Positions 43,633 through 52,256 of a stretch of 64,000 bases of DNA are shown in pieces. The notes below the pieces were generated by a model that was not told the origin of the DNA, did not search any database, and saw only the letters and a program-made list of their open reading frames with translations. The stretch is taken from the NCBI GenBank assembly GCA_900149785.2, contig FSSI02000009.1, positions 62,001 to 126,000 of the forward strand, written 5' to 3'. Source of the stretch: Sodalinema lacuna_A. GTDB taxonomy: Bacteria > Cyanobacteriota > Cyanobacteriia > Cyanobacteriales > Geitlerinemataceae. The stretch's first letter is position 1; the number at the start of each line of letters is the position of its first letter. Position numbers and translations under genes: made by a program.

Positions 43633-44892
43633 TCAACGCTCAGCCGTCAGGCGCAGTAAGACAAACTGATTGACCTGACTCCCATAAAAGTTATCATCAC
43701 TGACCACAATTAGACTCTGAGAACCATCCGCCAGTCGCGGGCCAAAGGTCATTCCTTCGAGGTTATCGGGACTAAATCCCTCGATATGACTCAGATTTAA
43801 GAGCAGTTGTTTTTCAACAGGTTTAAACTCCCGAGCCTCCCCTTGTAAATAGGTCAAACTTGAGATATCTGTCGCTGAGGCGATCGCCATCTGAAACAGT
43901 TTGATCCCAAAGCCTTCGGGGCCAAAACTGCGTTCTAAACTGAGAAAATAGCCTCCCGGAGCCGATCGCAGAGCTGTGGCCCCATCCAAGGCCAGCAGTT
44001 CCACGAGACCATGATTCATCGTCAGTAACGACGGAGGCGGATCAAGGGGATAGAGATGTTCGGCAACGATTTGAGCGCGATTTTCCACGACAACATAATG
44101 CAACAGGCGTGTCGTCAGCGGAACCGGAGACTCCGGGGTGGCGGCGGCTTGTTGGTCTTCGATCCAAGGAACATCTTGCAACAAGGCCGATTCCGTGGCC
44201 GCAAAGACGCGGTAGGGTTCCCCGGTTCCGATACCGCCAATGGTGAGGGATTCAAAACCGAGATTATTTTGCACGCCCAGGGTTTGCTCCGGTTCAGGGG
44301 CATCAGACACCATATAATTGGGCATGGGCAAGGCCCGTAACCGTTGTCCTGTGGTTAAATCAAACTCATCAACAAACGGCGCGATCGCCTCGGAGGAAAC
44401 CCCTTCACTAGAGATAAACAGCGTCCGATCTGGGGAGAGAGCAATTCCTTCAGGATCAACGGTTCCCTCCAACAAGATCTCTCCCGTCTCATCCCGCAGT
44501 AGAGTGACATCCTCGACGGTAATCGAACCAATCTCGAAGGGATCGCCGTTGCCGCCGTCAATGTCGATCGCTAGAGTATAAAAGCGGGGGGGCGCGAAGG
44601 AACCGCGATCGTCGGAAAGAGCGTAGTATTTGCCGGTTTGGCGATCGTAAGTGATGGCGGAGAGTCCACCGATGGGGGTCTCCTGAATCTCTTGGCTGGG
44701 CAGAATCGACTCATCGAGGAACTCAACGGTGAGGGGCAAAAAGAGTCGTTCCTGGGCTTGTATGCGGGGTAAGCCGCAGCTAGACAGGGTCAACAGCAGG
44801 CACACTAGCCCCAACTGTAAAACCTGGCGAGACCGGCACAAAACCGGGTTCAAGGCTCTCGGTAGACGGTAGGTTGATGGTGATTGCGACAT
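43633..44892 (-). CDS. Esterase-like (phytase-like fold) lipoprotein
   Basis: The 419-residue precursor has a signal ending LLLTLSSCG (lipidated Cys at about residue 39). A beta-propeller-type phytase-like domain follows: PIGGLSAITYDRQTGKYYALSDDRG, VDPEGIALSPDRTLFISSEG, and a late ISHIEGFSPDNLEGMTFGPRL. The name esterase-like activity of phytase comes from family annotation and no activity can be shown here. It is predicted to be on the periplasmic side. Its upstream region borders a repeat array and the structured RNA block. Confidence 0.82.
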   Translation of the reverse strand: MSQSPSTYRLPRALNPVLCRSRQVLQLGLVCLLLTLSSCGLPRIQAQERLFLPLTVEFLDESILPSQEIQETPIGGLSAITYDRQTGKYYALSDDRGSFAPPRFYTLAIDIDGGNGDPFEIGSITVEDVTLLRDETGEILLEGTVDPEGIALSPDRTLFISSEGVSSEAIAPFVDEFDLTTGQRLRALPMPNYMVSDAPEPEQTLGVQNNLGFESLTIGGIGTGEPYRVFAATESALLQDVPWIEDQQAAATPESPVPLTTRLLHYVVVENRAQIVAEHLYPLDPPPSLLTMNHGLVELLALDGATALRSAPGGYFLSLERSFGPEGFGIKLFQMAIASATDISSLTYLQGEAREFKPVEKQLLLNLSHIEGFSPDNLEGMTFGPRLADGSQSLIVVSDDNFYGSQVNQFVLLRLTAER

Positions 44893-44942
44893 CAGCGCGG
44901 ATCCTCCGGGTTTGATAGTTGGATGATGGTCATCGATGGTGA

Positions 44943-45012
44943 TGACACCAATGTGGTTGCATAACGGTGATTACACCAATGTAATTACACCAATGTCATT
45001 ACACGAATGTCA
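44943..45012 (+). repeat. 14-bp tandem repeat (degenerate) next to the HEARO-like RNA
   Basis: Three clear units TTACACCAATGTAA, TTACACCAATGTCA and TTACACGAATGTCA (44971-45012) are preceded, in phase, by a degenerate unit and a recognisable TGACACCAATGTGG. The array stops exactly where the structured RNA begins. Confidence 0.75.
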
Positions 45013-45380
45013 GCACCCCCGGCTGAAGCACGGGGGCTTCGTGCCCTCCCCTTCAGGTAGCTGACCAGCTTAAGCCTTAACTGGCTACGTTCAGAGCAAG
45101 AGTTAAAGTTCCTACCTGGGAATGCGTGCTAGTTCCCGGCTCTAGAACCGAATCGTTAAACAGTCCTAAGGGGTTAAGACAGTGCGATTGGGAAAGTACC
45201 GACTCTGAACATTAGCGAAGCAAACATTACCCCGCAAGGGAGTCGGAGCCAACCATAGCTCCATGGAGGGGCAACCATACCCCTCCACCCCGCAAGGGGG
45301 TGCTGGCGGCTAAAGCCGCTTGAGTCGGTTTTCCTCTCCGTGATCAATCACGGAGCTTCCAACCCTCCCAGGAGTTTTAC
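45013..45380 (+). ncRNA. Stand-alone HEARO / IscB omega RNA (candidate)
   Basis: This 368-base gene-free block is packed with stems: CCCCCG/CGGGGG (45016-45036), a long-range CAGGTAG/CTACCTG (45054-45060 with 45112-45118), CCAG-TTAA/TTAA-CTGG, GGGAA/TTCCC, CCGACTC/GAGTCGG (45199-45246) enclosing ACATTAGCGAAGC, TGGAGGGG/CCCCTCCA, CCCC/GGGG, GCGGC/GCCGC, and CTCCGTGAT/ATCACGGAG just before TTCCAACCC...GGAGTTTTAC-GTG. That order, and the end at a GTG after AGTTTTAC, is what I remember of HEARO RNAs, the guide RNAs of IscB nucleases in ISC transposons. No IscB frame follows; a TPR gene does. HEARO RNAs without an ORF are known. Confidence 0.55.
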
Positions 45381-45410
45381 GTGATTGAACAAATTAGCTC
45401 GGTTTTTCCT

Positions 45411-46706
45411 ATGGTTTTATCTCACCTTCTCCCCACTGGCCAATGGCCTCGCCGTGGCTCTCAAGTCTCGCTTCAATTGTTCACTGTATCAGCCCATGCC
45501 CTCGCTTGGCTGACCCTCGGAGTCGGCCTGGCCGGTTTGGGGGTCAAACCAGCGGTGGCTCAAGCCCAAACGCAACAAGGACTCCCAGATAATCCCTTAA
45601 CCTTGACAGACCCCGATCCCCTGATTCCTGAGGCGGTCTGGGCGGGTGAGGCGGCGTTAACCGAGTCCCAACGGCGGACGTTAGGGGTGGCCTTAGATGA
45701 CCTAGCTCGCCAGGCTGAGGCGGCGTTATCCGAGGGAAATGTGACGGAGGCCTTTGAGCTGTGGAATCGGGAGTTGCGGCTGCGACGGTTTCTGGGATAT
45801 CGGGCTGAGTTGGCGGCGTTGCAACGGGTGGGGGCGATCGCCTGGGAACAGCAACAGTTTTATCAACTCCAGGTGATGCGGGAACGGCTGCGACAAATTC
45901 AGATCCAGAGTCTTGATGAAGTCGAGACGCCGGATTTAGAGGCGTTGCTGGCCTTAGCCCAGACCTATGAGACGGTGGGCGCTCGTTCGGTGGCCTTGGA
46001 GGTGTATGAGGCGGTATTGGAGGTGGCCCGATCGCGCGGAGATGAGGCCACCCAGGAGCTGAGTTGGCAACGGTTGGGCGAAACGGCTTTGCAAGATCTC
46101 GATTATGAGACGGCGGCCGAGGCCTATGAATCCCTGCGAGAGTTGGCCCGCCGCCGAGGCGATCGCGAGGAGGAGGTACGCTATCTGACGGAGTTGGCCT
46201 ATATCTATGATCGCCTGACGGATTATGAGGGGGCGATCGCCGTCAAACAGGAGTTAATCGCCTACTACGCGGGCTTTAATGACACGGCGCGGGTGACGGC
46301 CCTCAAAATTGCCATTGGGCAAGATTTAGCGGCGTTAGAGCGCCCAAATGAGGCGATCGCCCAGTATCAGGAAGCCTATCGTTTATCCTGGGAGGCGCTT
46401 CAGTTCTACCGCGCTCAGGAAGCACTCACGGTTCTCGGACAACTCTATGAACGATATCAAGACTGGGAGGCGGCGCTACAGGTGTATCAGGCCCAAATTG
46501 AAACCCATGAGATGGCCCGCAATCGCTATGGCTTAATGATGACCTATGACCGGATGGGTCAGGTTCAGCAGCAACAGGGCAACTATCGCCAGGCCCTAAT
46601 CTCCTTTAACCGAGCCTTAGAACTGGCTCAAGACCTGGGGAATCGTCAAGCCTATTTCCAAAGCCATATTGAGACGGTCAATCGTGCTTTATCGGGGATG
46701 AATTAA
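45411..46706 (+). CDS. Exported TPR-repeat protein
   Basis: The roughly 431-residue protein has an N-terminal hydrophobic stretch (LAWLTLGVGLAGLGV) ending KPAVAQAQ, a probable signal peptide. Helical TPR-like repeats then fill most of the protein (for example ALEVYEAVLEVARSRGDEA, AAEAYESLRELARRRGDRE, GAIAVKQELIAYYAGFND, ALISFNRALELAQDLGNRQ). It is likely a periplasmic scaffold; partners are unknown. I chose the ATG at 45411. The GTG at 45381 also opens the frame, but it directly abuts the structured RNA block and looks like the leftover start of the missing IscB gene. Confidence 0.75.
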   Translation: MVLSHLLPTGQWPRRGSQVSLQLFTVSAHALAWLTLGVGLAGLGVKPAVAQAQTQQGLPDNPLTLTDPDPLIPEAVWAGEAALTESQRRTLGVALDDLARQAEAALSEGNVTEAFELWNRELRLRRFLGYRAELAALQRVGAIAWEQQQFYQLQVMRERLRQIQIQSLDEVETPDLEALLALAQTYETVGARSVALEVYEAVLEVARSRGDEATQELSWQRLGETALQDLDYETAAEAYESLRELARRRGDREEEVRYLTELAYIYDRLTDYEGAIAVKQELIAYYAGFNDTARVTALKIAIGQDLAALERPNEAIAQYQEAYRLSWEALQFYRAQEALTVLGQLYERYQDWEAALQVYQAQIETHEMARNRYGLMMTYDRMGQVQQQQGNYRQALISFNRALELAQDLGNRQAYFQSHIETVNRALSGMN

Positions 46707-46709
46707 GGC

Positions 46710-47075
46710 TTAATGGGGGTGCGGTTGGGGAGAGTCTGCGTTGAGGCGATCGTCGCGCAGAACTTCCCCCTCTTCGAGACTTAAGTGCAATTGGAGTCTG
46801 GGGCCGGTGGAGCCGAGACGAATCACCATACCATCGGTGATAGACAATTGGCGCACCGGCTCTCCGTCAACAAAGGTACCGTTCGCGCCAAAGTTAATCA
46901 GCTCCCACCCTCCCTGACGGTTCCAGAGTTCGAGATGATGACGAGAGACAAGGGAGCCGTGAATCACAACATCATTGTCTTTGGAGCGTCCAACCCGGAC
47001 GACGGAGTCTTGTTTAAAGGTCCAACGGCGGATTGGTTGAGCCTGCGTTGGATGAATGAGAAAAATCGTGATCAC
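46710..47075 (-). CDS. FHA-domain protein
   Basis: The 121-residue protein is a single forkhead-associated domain: VVRVGRSKDNDVVIHGSLVSRHHLEL (the phosphothreonine-binding GR, S and RHH residues) followed by WELINFGANGTFVDG. FHA domains read Ser/Thr kinase phosphorylation; a multi-TPR Ser/Thr kinase is encoded at 61-63 kb, but no direct link is shown. It is convergent with the TPR gene; the two stops are 3 bp apart. Confidence 0.88.
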   Translation of the reverse strand: MITIFLIHPTQAQPIRRWTFKQDSVVRVGRSKDNDVVIHGSLVSRHHLELWNRQGGWELINFGANGTFVDGEPVRQLSITDGMVIRLGSTGPRLQLHLSLEEGEVLRDDRLNADSPQPHPH

Positions 47076-47260
47076 AATGGCAACCCGGACGATGAAAAAC
47101 TATCCTATGGCATATCAGAGCAAGGATATGGTAGCAGTCTTGTCTGGCTCGAAGGCCGACGTCGAATGTAGATGCCCGGCAATGGTATGAGCCTCAAGGG
47201 AATGAGTCTCAAGGATTCGTCTTAGGCTCACTCCTTGATTTTAGCCGATTATGGAACGGT

Positions 47261-48145
47261 TCAGGGGCTGGCTTTGGGGTTGGCGGTCATAATCTGGTAG
47301 GCATTGTAGAGGTTTTGAAAGACGATGTAGAACATCGGTCCGAGGGCAAAGCTCGGTTTGAGGAAGGCTAGGATAAACCAGACGGTGAACATGGTGTTTT
47401 TATGGCCGAGGGATTGGCTAACTTCCCGGTCTAATCGACCCTGGTAGAGCCATTGTCCGAGGAGACGACCGAGGCTAAAGTTAACGACACAGATAATTAG
47501 GGCGTGAACGGCGATCGCGGCAATGGCCAGGGTCGATTGGCCCTCTTCGTGGCGGATAAAGTCATTGGCCGTGGCGCTGGCGAGGGTGAGCAGGATGGCC
47601 CAAATGTAGAGGGAAAGCTGTCGCCAGTTCATGCGCGATCGCCAAGGTTCGGGGAGTCGGTTCCACAGTTGAGCCAGGATCAGGGGAACCGAGAAGAGAA
47701 TGGCGATCGACTGCAACATGGGTAGGGGATTGGCACTGCGATCGCCTTCAAAGAGCCAACGACTGAATAGGGGAACTGATAAACCCACGAAGAGATGGGT
47801 CAGAACCACTGCCACGGTGACATATTCCATGTTACGGCGCAACAGACCGATGACGGCGGGGGCAGCGGCGGCGGTGGGGGCGATCGCGGTGATAAAGTAC
47901 AAGCGGCCGAGGCTGATATCGATGGGAGACAGCAGCGCATACCAGGCCAAGGCGACCACAATGTTCGTGCTGGCCATGAGTATGGCTTGGGGACGCACGC
48001 CATGCCAAACTTGATGCAGATCGAGGTGGACGAAGGTGGCCAACAACAGCAGCATCAAGAGGGGGCGAATGGCCGGGCTAAAATAGGCCAGTTCCGGCAC
48101 GAGGGTGCCCAGGGTAATGGCAATGAGGGGCAGTATGGCTTTCAA
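47261..48145 (-). CDS. Bile acid:sodium symporter-like (SBF/BASS) membrane transporter
   Basis: The 294-residue protein has about nine hydrophobic segments. It carries an early PLLMLLLLATFVHLDLHQV, a discontinuous-helix-like ITAIAPTAAAAPAVIGLL and a late GHKNTMFTVWFILAFLKP segment, as in BASS/SBF transporters. Substrates in this superfamily range from pyruvate and bicarbonate (SbtA is only distantly related) to bile acids. The substrate here is unknown. It lies 34 bp after the coiled-coil gene on the same strand. Confidence 0.75.
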   Translation of the reverse strand: MKAILPLIAITLGTLVPELAYFSPAIRPLLMLLLLATFVHLDLHQVWHGVRPQAILMASTNIVVALAWYALLSPIDISLGRLYFITAIAPTAAAAPAVIGLLRRNMEYVTVAVVLTHLFVGLSVPLFSRWLFEGDRSANPLPMLQSIAILFSVPLILAQLWNRLPEPWRSRMNWRQLSLYIWAILLTLASATANDFIRHEEGQSTLAIAAIAVHALIICVVNFSLGRLLGQWLYQGRLDREVSQSLGHKNTMFTVWFILAFLKPSFALGPMFYIVFQNLYNAYQIMTANPKASP

Positions 48146-48179
48146 CGACCAGATGGGGCAATGAACAGCACATTAAGGG

Positions 48180-48671
48180 TTAACCTTGGGCTTTGGTTTT
48201 GGAGATTAGGGCGATCGCATCGGCTAAGGCTCCCGTTAACTCGGTCCGGGTTTTTTGATGGTTCTGTTGTTCGGCGTTGAGGGCGATTTCTAACTCTTGA
48301 ATCTGAAGCAGTAGGCGATCGCGGTCTAGGGACAGATCTAAGAGTTGCTCTTGTAGTTGGCTCATATCAAGACCATCGAGAGCCTGTTGATAGTGACGGC
48401 GACGGTCGGCTTCGGACTCGTGGGGGAGCGATCGCCCTTGGTCTAGGCTGGCTTCGAGTTCGGCGATGCGCTCTTGTCCCCGTTGTACGTCTTGGCGACG
48501 TTGTTCGGCTTCTCGGTTATAGAGCGATCGCCAGTGGTCACCCTGTTTTTGAGCTTCTTTGATGGCGGTTTGAGCGTCGGCCAGGTGCTGTTTTAATTCA
48601 CTAATCTCCCGCAGCCATTGGCTGACATCCTGGGTGAGTTGCTGGGAATTGAGAGGTTGGGGAGTATTCAT
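48180..48671 (-). CDS. Coiled-coil hypothetical protein
   Basis: The 163-residue, highly charged protein is nearly all coiled coil (for example LKQHLADAQTAIKEAQKQGDHW, LLDLSLDRDRLLLQIQELEIALNAEQQ) with no signal peptide and no known domain. Its position between the aldehyde dehydrogenase and transporter genes, all on one strand with short gaps, suggests co-transcription. I do not recognise a family. Confidence 0.65.
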   Translation of the reverse strand: MNTPQPLNSQQLTQDVSQWLREISELKQHLADAQTAIKEAQKQGDHWRSLYNREAEQRRQDVQRGQERIAELEASLDQGRSLPHESEADRRRHYQQALDGLDMSQLQEQLLDLSLDRDRLLLQIQELEIALNAEQQNHQKTRTELTGALADAIALISKTKAQG

Positions 48672-48695
48672 AGTTGCCAGAGTTAGTTGCCAGAC

Positions 48696-50087
48696 TTAGC
48701 CACCAATGACACGTTTCAGTAGGCCAAGTTTGCCCTCATAGGGAGCATAACGCCAGTTGAGGTCAAACCAGAGGCCTTTGTGTAACACACTTTTGTAATG
48801 GGAAAAGGTATCGAAGCTGGCTTTTCCATGATATTGTCCTAAACCACTGGCCCCAACGCCGCCAAAGGGCAGTTCAGGAACGGCCAGTTGCATGATGGTG
48901 TCGTTGACGCAGGCCCCGCCGGAGGAGGTTTGTTGCAAGACTTGGTTTTGTAGGGATTTGCGGTTGGAGAAGATATAGAGGGCCAGGGGTTTGGGACGCG
49001 CGTTGATAGCGGCGATGGCCTCTTCGATGCGGTCATAGGTGAGAACCGGTAGAATTGGCCCGAAAATCTCCTCTTGCATGATGGGATCGTCCCAGGTGAT
49101 GTCATCGAGGAGGGTGGGGGCGATATAGCGTTGGGCGCGATCGCAGGTTCCACCGACGACAACGGTGCCATTGTCGAGGAACGCGGCCACCCGGTCAAAG
49201 TGGCTCTCGGTGACGAGTCGCGCGAAATCGGGACTTTCGGCGGGATGGTCTCCGAAGAAATCATTAACATATTTTTTGATGTATGTCAATAGTTCGTCTT
49301 TGCGGCGGCGATCGACCAAGAGGTAATCGGGCGCGATACAGGTTTGACCGGCGTTGATGAATTTGCCCCAGGTGAGCCGTTTGGCGGCGACGGGGAGGTT
49401 CACGTCGGCATCGACGATACAGGGACTTTTACCGCCAAGTTCCAGGGTAACGGGGGTCAGATGTTGGGCGGCCGCTTCCATGACAATCTTGCCGATGCGA
49501 GTGCTACCGGTAAAGAAGATATGGTCAAATTTTTGGGCCAGGAGGTCTTGGCTAGTCTCGACGCCTCCTTCTAGGCAGCTAATATAGGCGGGGTCGAAGG
49601 TTGATTCGATCAGCTCGGTGATGACGCGGGAGGTCTGGGGGGAGAGTTCTGAGGGTTTGACGATGGCACAGTTTCCGGCGGCGATCGCCCCCACAAGCGG
49701 ACTGATACTCAGTTGGAAGGGGTAGTTCCAGGGGGAGATAATCAGCACCACCCCCAGGGGTTCGGGGTAGATGCGGCCTCGGGAGGGAAACTGATCGAGG
49801 CCAGTGCCGATGGTTTGGGGTTTGGCCCAGGATTTGAGATGTTTGATGGCATGGGTCACTTCGGCGATGGCCGCAATTTCAAAGTAGGCCTCAAATTCAG
49901 GACGACCGAGATCGGCGTGGACGGCCTCAACGATGGCTTCGCTGTGATCTTGGATGGCCTGTTTCAGTCGTTTGAGTTGTTCGAGGCGGAAGTTAACGTC
50001 CTGAGGTTGGCCGCTGGCGAAGAATTGTCGCTGTTGCTGTAGGCGAGAGGCGGCGAGAGATGAGGGTTGCGTCGGGGTTCGGGTCAT
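48696..50087 (-). CDS. Aldehyde dehydrogenase
   Basis: The 463-residue protein has the class 3 aldehyde dehydrogenase form: a short N-terminus, LGVVLIISPWNYPFQLSISPLVGAIAAGN, FTGSTRIGKIVMEAAAQ, LELGGKSPCIVD (catalytic Glu region) and FINAGQTCIAPDYLLV (catalytic Cys). In cyanobacteria this class (AldE type) oxidises fatty aldehydes or other long-chain aldehydes. I chose the ATG at 50087; the upstream in-frame start at 50156 gives a non-family extension. Confidence 0.9.
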   Translation of the reverse strand: MTRTPTQPSSLAASRLQQQRQFFASGQPQDVNFRLEQLKRLKQAIQDHSEAIVEAVHADLGRPEFEAYFEIAAIAEVTHAIKHLKSWAKPQTIGTGLDQFPSRGRIYPEPLGVVLIISPWNYPFQLSISPLVGAIAAGNCAIVKPSELSPQTSRVITELIESTFDPAYISCLEGGVETSQDLLAQKFDHIFFTGSTRIGKIVMEAAAQHLTPVTLELGGKSPCIVDADVNLPVAAKRLTWGKFINAGQTCIAPDYLLVDRRRKDELLTYIKKYVNDFFGDHPAESPDFARLVTESHFDRVAAFLDNGTVVVGGTCDRAQRYIAPTLLDDITWDDPIMQEEIFGPILPVLTYDRIEEAIAAINARPKPLALYIFSNRKSLQNQVLQQTSSGGACVNDTIMQLAVPELPFGGVGASGLGQYHGKASFDTFSHYKSVLHKGLWFDLNWRYAPYEGKLGLLKRVIGG

Positions 50088-50276
50088 CGTGGCTGAAGAT
50101 GGGGAATTTAATACAAATCGAGAGCAAAAAAATGGAGAGAGATGCCGGTTCGACATACTCTCTCCATCTATGGTAGAGAATTTTTAAAATTTGCTAACCC
50201 GGTGACCCACTCTGGGCAGGAATATCGCTGAGATTAGCCCCAAGATTAGCCCCAAGATTAGCCACTCACCAGTCCT

Positions 50277-51053
50277 CTAGCGATCGCTCTCCTGCATGAT
50301 ACGCTGAAGGCTGCTTAGCCCTTTTTTCAGTCGTCGGGAGACGGTGACGGCACTGATTCCCATGCGATCGGCGGTTTCTTTCTGGGTGAGGTCTTGCAGG
50401 AAGACAAATTCTAGGACTTTGCAGGTTCCTGATTCGAGTTTGGCGAGTCCTTGTTGTAGGAGAATTCGGTCTTCTTCAGCCAGTTGGAAACTGCGATATT
50501 GGCGATCGGTGACCGTTGCGCCGAGGGAGGTGCTGTGGTCATCTTCTTCGGCCACGGGAGCATCTAGGCTGAGGGGAGAGCGATTTTGCAGGGCCAGTTG
50601 AGCGTCGAGCCATTCACTGACAGATACCCCTAGGGCCTCGGCAATTTCTTCGTCGCTGGGAGTGCGTTTGAGTTCGCTGTGGAGTTCCCGGATCACTTTC
50701 TTGGCTTGGCGATGCAACGTGAGCCATTGACGGGGGACTCGCATTGAGGGACTGCGATCGCGCAGGTAATGCTGAATCTCACCTCGGATATAAGGGATCG
50801 CAAAGGAACTAAAGGCATGGCCTTGACTGAGATCGAACCGTTCAATGGCGCGAATGAGTCCTAAGCAGCCTACCTGTAACAGGTCGTCGTAGGTTTCGTT
50901 GCACTGTTTGAGCCAGTGATGGACTTCTTTGCGAACCAATCCAATGTTCAGTTGGACGAGCTGGTTACGGAGTTTGGTAGATGGCTCGGATTGAAACTGC
51001 TGTAGCAGTTCCAAACTCTCTTGTTTTAATTCCCTGGATTCTTGAATAGTCAT
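50277..51053 (-). CDS. sigF: Group 3 sigma factor, SigF-like
   Basis: The 258-residue protein has sigma regions 2 (DDLLQVGCLGLIRAIERFDLSQGHAFSSFAIPYIRGEIQHYLRD), 3 (RVPRQWLTLHRQAKKV...EIAEALGVSVSEW in part) and 4 (VLEFVFLQDLTQKETADRMGISAVTVSRRLKKGL). It is the SigB/F/G-like kind that in cyanobacteria is called SigF, with roles in motility, pili and stress. Upstream, on the minus strand, ATTATAAT at 51137-51144 could be a -10 element. No anti-sigma gene is adjacent. Confidence 0.88.
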   Translation of the reverse strand: MTIQESRELKQESLELLQQFQSEPSTKLRNQLVQLNIGLVRKEVHHWLKQCNETYDDLLQVGCLGLIRAIERFDLSQGHAFSSFAIPYIRGEIQHYLRDRSPSMRVPRQWLTLHRQAKKVIRELHSELKRTPSDEEIAEALGVSVSEWLDAQLALQNRSPLSLDAPVAEEDDHSTSLGATVTDRQYRSFQLAEEDRILLQQGLAKLESGTCKVLEFVFLQDLTQKETADRMGISAVTVSRRLKKGLSSLQRIMQESDR

Positions 51054-51349
51054 AGTGACCTACTGGTGAAGTCAAGCGTTTCCCTAGTCTGTCGATGCAC
51101 TCGCCAAGAATTTAGCTTGGATGAAACTTGGACTTAATTATAATGGTCTGACGCTGAGACTTCGGAATTTAATCTAAATTTACGGATTTTATACTATTTC
51201 TATCCTATCATCAGGGCTTGGGACTTAACTCCGTAATTGTACGGAAACCCTAGGGGCGGCTGCCGTCAAATTTGGGACACCGTCGAGGACAGGGTCTGGA
51301 AAAATCCTTTAAAATGGTCTGGTATGTTACAAACTATTAACCTACTCCT

Positions 51350-52120
51350 ATGGAACTGACCTATTTAGATAGCAACTCCTGGCTGCTGGACTTCGATGGC
51401 TGTCGTATTCTCTTAGATCCTTGGCTGGTGGGGCCGTTGGTGTTTGGCAATAGTCCCTGGTTGTTTAAGGGAACTCGTCCGATTGAGCGGCCCATTCCTG
51501 GTGATATTGATTTAATTCTATTATCCCAGGGATTGCCCGATCATGCTCACCCGCCAACGTTAGAACAATTACCGCGAAGCCTACCGGTGGTGGGATCGGC
51601 GGGTGCGGCTAAGGTGGCTCGTAATTTGGGATACGAGGAGGTGGTGGCGTTATCGCAGCGGCAGATTTACACTTGGGGCGATCGCCTACAAATCCAGGCC
51701 TTCCCCGGTTCCCCCATCGGCCCAACAACGGTCGAAAATGCCTATGTCATCAGCGATTTACAGGCAGGAATCTCACTCTACTATGAGCCTCACGGGAATC
51801 ATAGTCCTCTGTTGAAAGAGGTTCCGACGATTGATGTGGCGATCGCGCCGTTGGTTAACCTCGAACTCCCACTGGTGGGTCCGTTTATCAAGGGCAAAGA
51901 GAGCGCCCTAGAATTGGTGGAATGGATTAAACCTAAGTATATTTTGCCGACGGCGGCTGGGGGAGATGTCAATTTTGAGGGGCTATTGGTGTCAATTCTT
52001 AGCGCCTCAGGAACGCCCGAAGAGTTCCAAGACTGTTTGAAGGAACATCAACTAGAGACGGAGGTCATTAACCCCACCCCCTGGACTCCCACTCCCTTAA
52101 ATTTATCGATGGCCATCTAG
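51350..52120 (+). CDS. MBL-fold protein with degenerate metal motif
   Basis: The 256-residue protein has the metallo-beta-lactamase fold order (SNSWLLDFDGCRILLDPWL, GDIDLILLSQGLPDHAHPPTLEQL, NAYVISDLQAGISLYYEPHG, PTAAGGDVNFEGLL). The HxHxDH metal motif is reduced: the first two histidines are replaced (SQGLPDHAH), leaving D-H. It therefore probably has altered or no metal chemistry. Such proteins are frequent in cyanobacteria and of unknown role. It precedes, divergently in function but tail to tail in direction, the histidine kinase gene. Confidence 0.75.
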   Translation: MELTYLDSNSWLLDFDGCRILLDPWLVGPLVFGNSPWLFKGTRPIERPIPGDIDLILLSQGLPDHAHPPTLEQLPRSLPVVGSAGAAKVARNLGYEEVVALSQRQIYTWGDRLQIQAFPGSPIGPTTVENAYVISDLQAGISLYYEPHGNHSPLLKEVPTIDVAIAPLVNLELPLVGPFIKGKESALELVEWIKPKYILPTAAGGDVNFEGLLVSILSASGTPEEFQDCLKEHQLETEVINPTPWTPTPLNLSMAI

Positions 52121-52256
52121 GATGCGATCGCCCCGCCTTCCTGAAGCGGTAGGGGGCCGAAGCGGTAGGGTGCGTTGCGGCTCCAGTCTATACAGGAGCC
52201 ATCAGACCAACTTGAAACTCGCCGCAACGCACCGTTTTTCCGGAGAAGGTCGAACT

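Noticed and set aside
45013..45380. Riboswitch or group II intron as explanation of the structured block
   Set aside because: No intron-encoded reverse transcriptase and no recognisable domain V, and I see no cobalamin- or other riboswitch core. The end just before a GTG and the order of stems fit HEARO better.
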